From Rhodobiaceae bacterium (GTDB lineage Bacteria; Pseudomonadota; Alphaproteobacteria; Parvibaculales; Parvibaculaceae), in the NCBI GenBank assembly GCA_002715765.1, contig PAZY01000053.1, forward strand, positions 1 to 63,518: a DNA stretch of 63,518 bases. The letters run 5' to 3'. The notes beneath the pieces are model-generated. The model was not told where the DNA came from. It worked only from the letters and a program-made list of their open reading frames with translations, and ran no database searches. Within the stretch, counting starts at the first letter, position 1, and every line of letters starts with the position of its first letter. A program made the position numbers and the translations under genes. This document shows, piece after piece, positions 47,332-58,094 of the stretch.

Positions 47332-47964
47332 ATGTATTCGGTCAAAGAGCTTTTCTTCACGCTTCAGGGGGAAGGCAAGCATGCCGGGCGTCCTGCCGTC
47401 TTCTGCCGGTTTGCAGGGTGCAACCTGTGGACGGGCCGCGAACAGGACCGGGCCTCTGCCGTCTGCACGTTCTGCGATACGGACTTTGTGGGTACGGACG
47501 GCCAAAATGGCGGGAAGTTCAAAACAGCCGCAGAACTTGCGGCCCGCGTCGCGTCCTTTTGGCCGGAACGAAGGACCGAACATCGCTATGTGGTCTTTAC
47601 CGGGGGGGAGCCCCTCCTCCAGCTCGATGCCGACCTGATCGAAGCGGTCCATGCGGAAGGCTTTGAAATCGCCGTGGAAACCAATGGCACAATTGAAGCG
47701 CCAGACGGTATTGACTGGGTCTGTGTCAGCCCGAAAGCGGATGCGGAGCTTGCGCAACTCAAGGGTTCCGAGCTCAAGCTTGTTTACCCTCAGGCCAAAA
47801 ACAGCCCCGAAATGTTCGAAAAGCTCGATTTTCAGCATTTCCTGCTACAACCGCTCGACGATGCATTGTATGACGCCCATCTGAAGGCGGCGATTGCCTA
47901 TTGCAAGACACATCCGCGCTGGCAATTGTCGTTACAAACGCACAAGTATCTCGGGATTGACTAA
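47332..47964 (+). CDS. queE: 7-carboxy-7-deazaguanine synthase QueE
   Basis: 210 residues, radical-SAM enzyme. Cluster ligands C30, C45 and C48, with the enlarged loop typical of the class: CNLW ... CTFCDTDFVG. FTGGEPLLQ follows as the SAM-binding GGE. Converts carboxytetrahydropterin to CDG. Starts four bases after queC; the stop overlaps the queD start by one base. Confidence 0.93.
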   Translation: MYSVKELFFTLQGEGKHAGRPAVFCRFAGCNLWTGREQDRASAVCTFCDTDFVGTDGQNGGKFKTAAELAARVASFWPERRTEHRYVVFTGGEPLLQLDADLIEAVHAEGFEIAVETNGTIEAPDGIDWVCVSPKADAELAQLKGSELKLVYPQAKNSPEMFEKLDFQHFLLQPLDDALYDAHLKAAIAYCKTHPRWQLSLQTHKYLGID

Positions 47965-48326
47965 TGCGCATTTACAAGGAATTCGGGTTCGAGGCGGCTC
48001 ACCATCTGCCGTCAGCACCAGAGGGCCATCCAAATAGTCGCATTCACGGTCATTCCTTCCGCGCGGTCGTCTGGCTGGAGGGCGAGCCTGATCCTGAAAC
48101 GGGGCTCATTCGCCACTTCGGGAGCCTGCTTGATATCCTGAACGAGGTACGCGAAGAGCTCGACCATCATTACCTCAATGAAGTTCCGGGCCTCGAAGTG
48201 CCGACGCTTGAAAATATCTGCGTCTGGATCTGGAACCGGCTTTCACCGAAACTGAAACGACTGGCGCGGGTGGAAGTGCATCGGGACTCGTGCCGCGAAG
48301 GTTGCGTCTATGACGGCCCCAAGTAA
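47964..48326 (+). CDS. queD: 6-carboxytetrahydropterin synthase QueD, Cys-less variant
   Basis: 120 residues of the PTPS fold. Zinc ligands are visible: His16 or 17 in EAAHHLP, and His31 and His33 in RIHGHSF. The catalytic pair Asp/His-Glu region includes [12 protein letters not shown] and EVHRDSC. The cysteine normally found four residues before HGH (KCxRLHGH) is Asn here (HPNSRIHGH). I cannot tell whether another residue replaces it. The operon position leaves little doubt about the pathway. Confidence 0.82.
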   Translation: MRIYKEFGFEAAHHLPSAPEGHPNSRIHGHSFRAVVWLEGEPDPETGLIRHFGSLLDILNEVREELDHHYLNEVPGLEVPTLENICVWIWNRLSPKLKRLARVEVHRDSCREGCVYDGPK

Positions 48327-48349
48327 GGACTGAGCGAAGGTTTAGGATC

Positions 48350-48811
48350 ATGAGCCATTATACAGACAATCTGACCCAGCTTGGTGGCGCAAGTAATGCG
48401 CCAGACAGTCCTGACAAGGCTGTGCTGGAGCGTGTGCCCAATCCACAAAGTGGGACCCAGTATGTGGCGCGTTTTACCTGCCCTGAGTTTACGTCGCTTT
48501 GTCCTGTGACGGGCCAGCCTGATTTTGCACATCTGGTGATCGATTATGTGCCGGGCGACTTTCTGGTGGAGAGCAAATCGCTCAAGCTCTATCTCCAGTC
48601 CTTTCGCAACCATGGTGCGTTTCACGAAGACTGCACTGTCGGCATCGGCCGCCGGTTGGCGGATGAGCTGAAGCCGGTTTGGCTGCGTATTGGTGGCTAC
48701 TGGTTCCCGCGTGGCGGCATTCCGATTGACGTATTCTGGCAGACCGGTGCCGCACCGGCTGATGTCTGGATCCCGGATCAGGGCGTTGCCCCCTATCGCG
48801 GCCGCGGGTGA
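48350..48811 (+). CDS. queF: preQ0 reductase QueF (type I)
   Basis: 153 residues, the short single-domain type. Catalytic Cys51 in [15 protein letters not shown] forms the thioimide with preQ0, with Asp58 nearby; the NADPH-binding part includes [14 protein letters not shown]. Reduces preQ0 to preQ1. Follows queD by 23 bases. The last codons overlap the first copy of a short repeat (48815-48829). Confidence 0.94.
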   Translation: MSHYTDNLTQLGGASNAPDSPDKAVLERVPNPQSGTQYVARFTCPEFTSLCPVTGQPDFAHLVIDYVPGDFLVESKSLKLYLQSFRNHGAFHEDCTVGIGRRLADELKPVWLRIGGYWFPRGGIPIDVFWQTGAAPADVWIPDQGVAPYRGRG

Positions 48812-48814
48812 TTG

Positions 48815-49195
48815 CACTGGATTGCCGGATGATCAGAATGCTCGCGTCATTGACCTGTCTCGGGCTTTCTCTCGCTTTTGGGTATCTGTACTACGTCGAC
48901 TATTTCAAAAGGCGCGATTGTTTCAACGAATTGGGCCGGTGCTTCGATGAAGACACGGGCATCGTATACATGGAGCAATCGGGAACGGTCTGGCTCCTAC
49001 TCACTGTGCTGGCACTGGGCGCAGGGCTTTACAACACGTGGCGCTTAGATAAAACGAAACGGCAATCCGGTCGTGGATGATCACACTGGATTGCCGGAAC
49101 AAGTCCGGCAATGACGAAGAAGCCCGTGAAGGCTGTTTTCGTCAAGACGGACCCAGACTGTCACCCTCGGACTTGTTCCGAGGGTCCAGTGCTCC
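48815..49195. repeat. REP-like palindromic elements and 15-bp direct repeat
   Basis: Identical 15-base copies (CACTGGATTGCCGGA) at 48815-48829 and 49084-49098. The second belongs to a hairpin, TTGCCGGA (49091-49098), loop ACAAG, TCCGGCAA (49104-49111). A second hairpin with a related loop follows: CCCTCGGA (49164-49171), CTTGT, TCCGAGGG (49177-49184). Such palindromes are frequent intergenic elements in alphaproteobacteria. The downstream pair lies between convergent genes and could also end transcription. Confidence 0.65.
48829..49080 (+). CDS. Small two-span membrane protein, unknown
   Basis: 83 residues from ATG 48829 (90 if a GTG at 48808 is used). Two hydrophobic spans (about 3-18 and 53-70) flank a loop with two cysteines (RRDCFNELGRCFDED), which could form a disulfide. 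There is no clear ribosome site. The frame is bounded by two copies of the same 15-base repeat, so it may have come in with repetitive DNA. Family not recognised. Confidence 0.4.
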   Translation: MIRMLASLTCLGLSLAFGYLYYVDYFKRRDCFNELGRCFDEDTGIVYMEQSGTVWLLLTVLALGAGLYNTWRLDKTKRQSGRG

Positions 49196-49207
49196 GAATG
49201 CGCCGCG

Positions 49208-50842
<1,635 letters not shown>

Positions 50843-50951
50843 TCAACTTAAATGGAACGCGCGACGATTCGAAGCAAAGAAACGTCGTACACGTAAAAAA
50901 ACTGGAAAAATGGTTCGTTCGTCTTGAAAAGTCAGCTTACCCGGCGTGCCT

Positions 50952-51332
50952 TTATTCCGCACGGGGAACCAGCGGCCCTTGTGCAGCCGGTTCCTCGACA
51001 CCCAGCGGTGCCGGGGGTGGTGTTGCATCGCCCGCGTCATTTTCAATCGCCGGAATGAGCGGTGCGGTTTCCTCCTCTGAAACAGTATCGAGGATCGAGC
51101 CGCCCTGATTGTCGAACTTGGCAATCAGCGTAAGGCCAATGCTGGTCAGGAAAAAGAGCGCTGCCAAAATGGCTGCCGCCCGGGTCAAGGCGTTGCCCGC
51201 CGCCCGGTTGGACATAAAACCGCCGCCGCCACCGCCAATCCCCAATGCGCCACCTTCCGAGCGCTGCAACAGAATTGTTGCAACAAGTGCGATAGCGATC
51301 ATCAAATGGATCACGAGCAGAATGGTAGCCAT
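50952..51332 (-). CDS. secG: Preprotein translocase subunit SecG
   Basis: 126 residues: two membrane spans (about 4-22 and 52-70) joined by a Gly-rich loop (SEGGALGIGGGGGGFMSNR), the SecG hallmark, followed by an acidic, Pro/Ala-rich C-terminal tail of about 50 residues that is longer than in E. coli. Works in the SecYEG channel. Between tpiA and pyrG on the same strand, a common order. Confidence 0.92.
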   Translation of the reverse strand: MATILLVIHLMIAIALVATILLQRSEGGALGIGGGGGGFMSNRAAGNALTRAAAILAALFFLTSIGLTLIAKFDNQGGSILDTVSEEETAPLIPAIENDAGDATPPPAPLGVEEPAAQGPLVPRAE

Positions 51333-51468
51333 TTGCGGTTCCTTTGGGCGGTTCAGCGTTTCCTGCCGGACGTAAAATTCAGCAAGGCAAACTGGAAGGC
51401 AGACGGGCGCGGTTCTAACCTATTGGTGCTGGCATTGCCAGCCCCCCGCACCCGCCAAAGCCGTAATA

Positions 51469-52230
51469 TCAGAGATAAGCAGAGATTATGCCGAAAAAAT
51501 CCTCTGCCTTTAGGCTGGCACCCCCGACAAGGGCCCCGTTAACGTTTTCAACACCCATCAGCTCCACCGCATTCGAGGGCTTTACGGACCCTCCATAAAG
51601 GATGCGGAAAGAGGCTCCTTCGTCACCAAAGCGGGTGATGAGGCGTTTGCGGATCGCGGCATGTACTTTGGCAACATCCTGAGGGGTCGGGGTGCGGCCT
51701 GTGCCAATAGCCCATACGGGCTCATAAGCAATAACCGTGTTCTTTGCGGTGAACGTATCGCCCAGCGAGCCTTTCAACTGTGCCGAGATGACTTTAAGGG
51801 TCGATCCCTGATCACGCTCGGCCTCGGTTTCGCCCACACAGACAATGGCGGTAAGTCCGGCGCGGTGGGCTGCCTCTGCCTTGGTGCGGACCAGCTTGCT
51901 GTCCTCATCATGGTCCGCCCGACGCTCCGAATGACCGACAATCACATATTTCGCGCCGACATCTTTCAGCATTTCCGCGGCAATATCGCCCGTATGTGCG
52001 CCATTTTCCCGAGAATGACAGTCCTGCGCACCAATGGCGATCTTTGTCCCACGGGTCTTGGCCACAAACCCCTCGATCAATGTTGCGGGTGGGCAAATCA
52101 GCACCTCGCAAGGAAGACGGCCTGCCTTTTTAAGCTTTGTATCAAGAGATTTAAGCTCTCGTGCGGAGGCTTTTCCCCCGTTCATCTTCCAATTGCCAGC
52201 AACCAGTGGCTTCGGTTTTTTTGCGGCCAT
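51469..52230 (-). CDS. tpiA: Triose-phosphate isomerase
   Basis: 253 residues, TIM barrel. Active-site residues: Lys15 in NWKMNGG, His in IVGHSERR, Glu in [11 protein letters not shown], and the phosphate-binding YGGSV. Interconverts dihydroxyacetone phosphate and glyceraldehyde 3-phosphate. Divergent from the ppiD-like gene across 205 bases, which probably contain both promoters. Confidence 0.95.
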   Translation of the reverse strand: MAAKKPKPLVAGNWKMNGGKASARELKSLDTKLKKAGRLPCEVLICPPATLIEGFVAKTRGTKIAIGAQDCHSRENGAHTGDIAAEMLKDVGAKYVIVGHSERRADHDEDSKLVRTKAEAAHRAGLTAIVCVGETEAERDQGSTLKVISAQLKGSLGDTFTAKNTVIAYEPVWAIGTGRTPTPQDVAKVHAAIRKRLITRFGDEGASFRILYGGSVKPSNAVELMGVENVNGALVGGASLKAEDFFGIISAYL

Positions 52231-52435
52231 GACTTATCCCCTCTGTCTTCGCATGTGCGATCCTTCCTGTTGCGTTTACCAGAAGGACGGGAGGAGGCCA
52301 AGCAAGTGACCCGGTTCAAGCCAAATTTCTTTGATGCCACTTGCCCTTACCTGACCCTCCCCCCTATCATGCGGCGCGCTTCGGGGCGGCATATTCGGCC
52401 CGGAAACTCATTCAAGCGGTGAAAGACAATAAACG

Positions 52436-54334
52436 ATGCTCAATTTCCTCAGAAGTCACGCCAGCGGCTGGGTCGCCAAGATCCTTATCGGTTTGCTCGT
52501 CATGGCGTTTGCCGTATGGGGCATCGCCGATGTCTTCCGTGGGTTCACCAGCACCACGATCCTGACGGCAGGTGACACGGAAATTCCCGCAGACCGGTTT
52601 GCCGCGGAATACCGCCAGCGCCTGAATGAGTTTGCCGAGCGTATCGGCCAGCCATTGACGGCTGCTGAGGGGCGGAAATACGGTATTGACCGCCGGGTAA
52701 TCGCCCAATTGGCCGGGTCTGCTGTCTTGTCCGAAGAAGCATCAGACCTCGGTCTCACAGTCTCGGATGCGCTCGTGGCAGCGGATATTCGCGGCGATCA
52801 GAATTTCTTCGGCGCGTTTGGCAAATTTGACCGGCAAACGTATGAGCTTGCCCTCGCGCAAAGCCAGATTTCCGAAGCTGCCTTCGTTAATGACCGCCGC
52901 GAATTCATGACCCGCGACCAGCTTCTGAAAGCTGTAGCCGGTGGTGCAACGGTCCCTGCCGGGCTGGCGGAAGCGATGTATGAGTACCAGTATGAGACCC
53001 GGACAGCGCGCTATATTGTGCTTCCACCGGACCTTGTCGGCGATATTGAAGACCCGGCTGAAGATGTCGTTGCAGCCTATTATGCTCAAGCATCCAACCG
53101 GTTTACGAAAGAAGAGACGCGCTCTTTCTCTGTGCTGACGGTTAAACCCTCCGACATTGCGCCAACCATCGGTGTTGATGCAGCGCAATTGGAGCAGGCC
53201 TTTGAAGACCGTCGCGGACTGCTCGACAAACCCGAAACCCGTACCGTTATTCAAATCCCGTTGCCGGACGCGGAAGCTGCGGCCGATGTTTCCGCCCGGT
53301 TGAAGGCGGGCGAAACAGTTGAAAGCGTTCTGACGGCGAGAGGGCTCAGCCTCGACGATGTGACCCTGACCAACGTCACGGAACGCGGTTTCCTGTCCCC
53401 CGACATTGCGGCGGCGGCTTTTGCGCTTTAGCAAGGTGAGGTGAGCGACGCCATTGACGGCCCACTTGCCCATGTTGTGTTGAAGGTGGAGAACATTTCG
53501 CCGGCCGCCCCCGCGGTTTTTGAAGACCACAAAGAGGCAATCAAAGCCCAACTGGTTGAAGATGCCGCCGCAGACGCGGTCTTTGATCTCTACAACAAGA
53601 TTGAAGATGAACGCGTCGGTGGGGCCACACTTGATGAAGTGGCGACACGTTTCTCACTTGATGTGGTCAGCGTCGATGAGGCCACGCGTACGGGGCTGAC
53701 CCGTGCCGGACAGCCGCCTGCCAACATGCCCAGCATTCCGGGCCTCATTTCTGAGGTCTACGAAATGGATATCGGCATTGAAACACCCGCAAACGACCTT
53801 CCCGACGGTGGCTATTACTGGGTCGAAGTAACAGGTGTCACCCCGGCAGAGGTCAAACCGCTGGACGATGTCCGTGCGCAGGTCATTGCACTTTGGAAAA
53901 GTGAGCAACGCAAAGTCCTGTTGGACGCGCTCGCGCAGAGCCTGGTTGAGCGCGGTAATGCGGGCGAGTCTATTGATGCGCTGGCGGCAGAGCAGTCACG
54001 CGTTGCCCAGACTTCACAGCCCATGCTTCGTCGTTTTTCCAATGACACGTTCTCGCGCATTGGAGTGAACAGCCTGTTTGGTTCGCCGGAAGGCGGGTTT
54101 TCTTACGCGCTCGCCGGATTTGGCGACAGTATGGTGGTGATGCAGGTCGCCAAGATTGAAACACCCGAGCCCGGCAACGGAACGGCCGGTCTTGACGAAA
54201 TTCACGATGCTCTTTCAGAGCGCGCCGGTGATGATCTGATTGCCTCACTCGTGACGGCACTTCAGGAAAAACATGTTGTCGAAGTCAATTACGGCTTGCT
54301 TGACCAGATGGTCGGCGATGCCTCTGGCAGTTGA
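52436..54334 (+). pseudogene. PpiD-like peptidyl-prolyl isomerase interrupted by TAG
   Basis: The frame from ATG 52436 to TGA 54332 encodes a PpiD/SurA-N-like protein: an N-terminal anchor (VAKILIGLLVMAFAVWGIADV), a SurA_N domain (about 40-170) and a parvulin-type region. An in-frame TAG at 53429-53431 interrupts AAAFAL-stop-QGEVSDAIDG, a stretch where relatives have a Lys or Glu before QGEVS. One base change explains it. The frame then continues for 300 codons with good codon use. Either a recent nonsense mutation, a base-call error, or translational read-through. Confidence 0.85.
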
Positions 54335-54354
54335 TGAACGTGCGGGAGCGATTG

Positions 54355-54378
54355 ATGATGTATTGGTGGCGAAACTAA
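54355..54378 (+). CDS. trpL: Tryptophan-rich leader peptide trpL (MMYWWRN)
   Basis: A seven-codon ORF, ATG 54355 to TAA 54376-54378, with two adjacent Trp codons (TGG at 54364-54369). GGGAG (54344-54348) sits six bases before the start. An in-frame ATG at 54334 would add seven residues. It lies directly before the interleaved hairpins in front of trpE. Ribosomes stalling at the Trp codons would keep the first hairpin arm free, as in classical trp attenuation. Confidence 0.75.
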   Translation: MMYWWRN

Positions 54379-54387
54379 GCTTGATTA

Positions 54388-54432
54388 AACCGTGAGCAAG
54401 GCGGGTGGCCCTCACGGTTCACCCGCCTTTTT
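54388..54432 (+). terminator. trp attenuator: mutually exclusive antiterminator and terminator
   Basis: Hairpin A pairs AACCGTGAG (54388-54396) with CTCACGGTT (54411-54419). Hairpin B pairs AAGGCGGGTG (54398-54407) with CACCCGCCTT (54420-54429) and is followed by a T-run (54428-54432). The arms are interleaved, so only one can form. B is a strong intrinsic terminator; A would prevent it. The trpL stop is 10 bases before arm A. Alternatively B only ends the ppiD transcript. Confidence 0.75.
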
Positions 54433-54487
54433 GCTTGTGCGTGCAGATAACCTGCCCTCGTTTTGAACTGTGTTTTGGACTGATCCC

Positions 54488-55999
54488 ATGTTTCACCCTG
54501 CTTTTGAGAGTTTTGAATCCGCTTATCATTCCGCAGCGCCACAGGTGGTCTGGACACGGTTGGTCGCTGACCTTGAAACTCCCGTCTCTGCCTATTTGAA
54601 GATTGCAAAGCAACTGCCCAACAGCTTTCTCCTGGAATCTGTTGAAGGTGGCGATACGCGGGGCCGTTACTCCATTATCGGCCTGAAGCCAGATGCCATC
54701 TGGAAGGCGCAAGGCGACAAAGCCAGCCTCAATCTGCAGGTTGAAACAGACCCGCAGGCTTTTGAACCCTGCCAGGCTGGTACACTTCAATCCCTGCGGG
54801 ATTTCATAGAAAGCGCACGCATTGAGTTACCTGAGGCCCTGCCCCCCATGGCTGCCGGCGTTTTTGGCTATATGGGATATGATTCCGTCCGATTGATGGA
54901 AAATCTGCCTGACGAAAATCCGGACGTGCTGGGTCTGCCCGACGGTTTGTTTCTTCGACCAACGGTGATTGCCGTTTTTGACTCCGTCAAAGATGAAGTC
55001 ATGTTGGTCACGCCTGTCCGTGTTGCCGATGCTGTGACAGCAAAAATGGCATACGAGCGTGCGCTGGCGCGGCTTGAGGTGACCATTACCGATTTTGATC
55101 AGGCACTCGCTCATGCAGACCCTATGGTCGATGTTGCCACCATGCCCGCACCGGTTTCCAATACGCCGAAAGAGACCTATTTTGAGATGGTCCGTGCCGC
55201 CAAGGAATATATTGCTGCAGGGGATATTTTTCAGGTCGTGCTCAGCCAGCGATTTGAAGCACCATTTGAGCTGCCCCCTTTCTCTCTCTATCGCGCGCTT
55301 CGCCGGATCAATCCATCTCCCTATCTCTTCTTCCTCAATTTTGAAGGGTTCTCACTGGTTGGCTCCAGCCCTGAAATTCTGGTTCGGGTGCGGGACGGGA
55401 AAGTGACAATCCGCCCGATTGCAGGTACCCGGCACCGGGGCACAAGCCGTGCCGAAGATGCGCTGATTGCGGCGGACCTTCTGGAAGACCCTAAGGAGCG
55501 CGCAGAACACCTAATGCTGCTTGATCTGGGGCGAAATGATGTGGGTCGCGTCTCTAAACTCGGTTCTGTACGCGTGACCGACCAGTTTGCGCTTCAGTAC
55601 ACATCACACCTCATCCATATCGTGTCGAATGTGGAGGGTGAACTTGATAACAAGTTCGACGCTATTTCCGCACTGATTGCCGGGCACCCGGCCGGCACTG
55701 TTTCCGGCGCGCCAAAAGTACGGGCGATGGAAATTATCGATGAGCTGGAACTCGAGAAGCGGGGCGCTTATGCGGGGCTTGTCGGTTACTTCTCTGCGGG
55801 CGGGGATATGGACACCTGTATCGTGCTGCGCACAGCGGTCGTTAAGGACTGGAAAATGTATGTGCAGGCTGGCGGTGGTGTTGTTGCTGATTCCACCCCC
55901 GAATACGAGCATCAGGAATCGGTGAACAAGGCCAAAGCACTGTTCAGGGCTGCGGAGGAAGCGGTACGGTTCGCCTCAGAAGCGGGACGCGGCCAATAG
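54488..55999 (+). CDS. trpE: Anthranilate synthase component I
   Basis: 503 residues from ATG 54488; a GTG six codons earlier is possible. The chorismate-binding domain has PIAGTRHRG, DLGRNDVGRVS and SGAPKVRAMEII. The N-terminal domain carries the LLESVEGGDTRGRYS region that binds tryptophan as feedback inhibitor. It lies after the attenuator and is separated from trpG by the convergent deacetylase gene, with a 24-base tail overlap. Confidence 0.95.
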   Translation: MFHPAFESFESAYHSAAPQVVWTRLVADLETPVSAYLKIAKQLPNSFLLESVEGGDTRGRYSIIGLKPDAIWKAQGDKASLNLQVETDPQAFEPCQAGTLQSLRDFIESARIELPEALPPMAAGVFGYMGYDSVRLMENLPDENPDVLGLPDGLFLRPTVIAVFDSVKDEVMLVTPVRVADAVTAKMAYERALARLEVTITDFDQALAHADPMVDVATMPAPVSNTPKETYFEMVRAAKEYIAAGDIFQVVLSQRFEAPFELPPFSLYRALRRINPSPYLFFLNFEGFSLVGSSPEILVRVRDGKVTIRPIAGTRHRGTSRAEDALIAADLLEDPKERAEHLMLLDLGRNDVGRVSKLGSVRVTDQFALQYTSHLIHIVSNVEGELDNKFDAISALIAGHPAGTVSGAPKVRAMEIIDELELEKRGAYAGLVGYFSAGGDMDTCIVLRTAVVKDWKMYVQAGGGVVADSTPEYEHQESVNKAKALFRAAEEAVRFASEAGRGQ

Positions 56000-57181
56000 G
56001 CCCTGCTCACGCTTGCCGCGTGCCATTATGGTGATCGGCACCAGGTCAAAACCTTTTGCGTCCAGTCCCCGGCTCCAGACATCCAGCACGTCCAGCGTCA
56101 GTGCATGCGGGTGCGCAATCCCGATCGCACCACCGCTCATGCGGGCGATGCGCTCCAGCTCCGCCAATTGAGACAGAAGTCCGTCGGGGCCGGTTGCATG
56201 ATCGAGGAAAACATCACGGGTAAGCGTTTCCGTGCCTGAGGCTTTTGCAACCTTGTCTGCCAGCGAGTTTGCCGTTGTGCGGCTATCCAGAAAAATCAAC
56301 CCTCGTGCACGGGCCTCGCGCATGACAGGGAGCAACGCCCGCACATCCGCGGTGAAACGGCTGCCCATATGATTGTTGAACCCGACGGCCCCAGGAAACC
56401 GGTCCAACTGGGTGGCCAGCCGTGCGGAAATATCATCTGCCGGCAGATCTACACGCAATGCATTGGGGCCCGGGTCCTGCGGTCCTTCCGGCTGCATCGG
56501 GATATGTGCCATGATTTCATGACCGCGCGCCCGTGCTTCCACAGCCAGCCCTGCCGCTGTTCGCCCATAAGGCAGGAAGGAAAGCGTGACTGCCGCGGGC
56601 AAAGCAATTGCCCGTCTGGTTGACTTTTCATCCAACCCCAGATCGTCCAGCACAACTGCAATCTGCGGCCGCGGGGCAAGTATCGCCGCCGTGTTCGCAC
56701 CGGATTGCGCCTCTACCGGTGCTGTGGCCCTTGCCACCCTTTTCGCCGCAAGCGCTGCCACGGTGACAGGTTGCTGATGAAAGCGTGTAATCCCTTCCTC
56801 CAATGGCAGGTCCAGCGCATCCGCCACCGAGCGGGGAGCCGCGTACCGGGACGCAGGCAAGCGGGTGCTGGTCTCTGCCAGCACATAGTCGGCGACAGGT
56901 GCCGCCCCCACGGGCCCCAAGATCTGTGGGCTGACCTGCGAACTGATCTGCGGATTGCCATGCCGGGCATTGGTCGCTGGCCGCGCCAAGAGCGGCGGCA
57001 AACGCCCGCCTTCGTTCCGGGTATCGGGCATGGTTGCGACACGAGCCGCATTTGCAGGCAGGAAATGACTGGCAGCCAGACCAACCCCCGCCCCGACCAG
57101 CAATGCCAGTGACAATGCCGCAGCAAAGGCATGGGTCTTTGTCAGCCCTTCCGGCTTTGCAAGCTCTGGTATTTGCCGCAC
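55976..57181 (-). CDS. Divergent polysaccharide deacetylase (YibQ-like)
   Basis: 401 residues from GTG 57181 with CGGGGA upstream. An N-terminal membrane anchor (about 18-38), a Pro/Ala-rich linker, then the divergent polysaccharide deacetylase domain (about 170-390): IAVVLDDLGLDEKSTRRAI, GHEIMAHIPMQPEG, VGFNNHMGSRFT and the late GIAHPHALTL. Relatives are periplasmic and act on cell-wall sugars. It interrupts the trp genes on the other strand. Confidence 0.85.
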   Translation of the reverse strand: MRQIPELAKPEGLTKTHAFAAALSLALLVGAGVGLAASHFLPANAARVATMPDTRNEGGRLPPLLARPATNARHGNPQISSQVSPQILGPVGAAPVADYVLAETSTRLPASRYAAPRSVADALDLPLEEGITRFHQQPVTVAALAAKRVARATAPVEAQSGANTAAILAPRPQIAVVLDDLGLDEKSTRRAIALPAAVTLSFLPYGRTAAGLAVEARARGHEIMAHIPMQPEGPQDPGPNALRVDLPADDISARLATQLDRFPGAVGFNNHMGSRFTADVRALLPVMREARARGLIFLDSRTTANSLADKVAKASGTETLTRDVFLDHATGPDGLLSQLAELERIARMSGGAIGIAHPHALTLDVLDVWSRGLDAKGFDLVPITIMARGKREQGLLAASRF

Positions 57182-57471
57182 GATTTTCCCCGAATGCCTG
57201 TTATAAATGGCTATCTGCCCCGGTTAGCCATCCGATTGTTCCGGTTGGGGCTCTACTCGCCCCAAAAACAACTATATGCTGTATTCAAGCACTTGCATTT
57301 CACCACATTTGGTAGGTTTTTCCCATCCTTTTGGGTTTGAGCCGCAGGCTTATCCACAAGTTTTCTTCAACACACCGGACAGGAGAGCCCCTTGTTGCGG
57401 GGAGAGCGCAACCCTATAAGACATAGGATGTTCTTTTTGCCCGCTTTGTGCCTGTTGGGAGCCCTACACTC
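57182..57471. promoter_or_regulatory. Divergent promoter region, deacetylase/trpG
   Basis: 290 bases between the divergent deacetylase and trpG genes. Holds a hairpin TTGGGGC (57245-57251), loop, GCCCCAA (57259-57265) and an AT-rich section around 57270-57330. It probably contains the promoters of both genes. No leader peptide with Trp codons is visible before trpG. I see no gene here. Confidence 0.45.
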
Positions 57472-58065
57472 ATGCTGCTGCTGATCGATAATTACGACAG
57501 TTTCACATACAATCTCGTCCATTTTCTGGGCGATGTGGGGGCGGCTTGTGACGTGTTCCGCAATGATCAGATTTCCGTGGCGGATGCGATGGCACGCGGG
57601 CCCGAAGCCATCATCATTTCGCCTGGCCCCTGTGATCCTGACAAGGCAGGCATTTGTCTGGATCTTGTGACTGCGGCAGCTGACGCCAAAGTGCCTCTTT
57701 TCGGGGTATGTCTTGGTCACCAATCCATCGGACAGGCGTTTGGCGGGAAGATTGTCCGCGCGCCTGAAATGATGCATGGCAAGATGAGCGACATTCATCA
57801 TGACGGATCGGGTGTCTTCAAAGGCCTGCCCAACCCGTTTGAAGCGACGCGCTATCATTCGCTCACCATTTTACCGGAAAGTCTGCCCACCTGCCTGACT
57901 CAAACAGCCTGGACAGCCGATGGAGTGATTATGGGCGTATCTCACAAGGAGCTTCCCATCCATGGTGTACAGTTTCACCCGGAGAGCATTGCCTCTCAAC
58001 ACGGACGGGAACTGCTGGCCAATTTTCTTGATCTTGCGGGTATCAAGCGGGCTGCCCTTGCCTGA
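57472..58065 (+). CDS. trpG: Anthranilate synthase component II (glutaminase)
   Basis: 197 residues from ATG 57472. A class I glutamine amidotransferase with nucleophile Cys80 in [11 protein letters not shown] and His169/Glu171 in VQFHPES. Supplies ammonia to TrpE; may also serve PabB. Thirty bases before trpD in the same direction, so trpG-trpD-trpC form one operon. Confidence 0.94.
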   Translation: MLLLIDNYDSFTYNLVHFLGDVGAACDVFRNDQISVADAMARGPEAIIISPGPCDPDKAGICLDLVTAAADAKVPLFGVCLGHQSIGQAFGGKIVRAPEMMHGKMSDIHHDGSGVFKGLPNPFEATRYHSLTILPESLPTCLTQTAWTADGVIMGVSHKELPIHGVQFHPESIASQHGRELLANFLDLAGIKRAALA

Positions 58066-58094
58066 CCGACCGTTCTTCAAAAAGCAGAGTTTTC

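Noticed and set aside
46819-47838. Long open frame (339 codons) on the minus strand opposite queC and queE
   Set aside because: It is antisense to two enzymes with complete catalytic motifs; its product is Arg/Gly-rich with no recognisable domain.
52742-53551. 269-codon open frame on the minus strand across the ppiD stop codon
   Set aside because: It is antisense to a clear PpiD-like frame; composition typical of a reverse-complement shadow.
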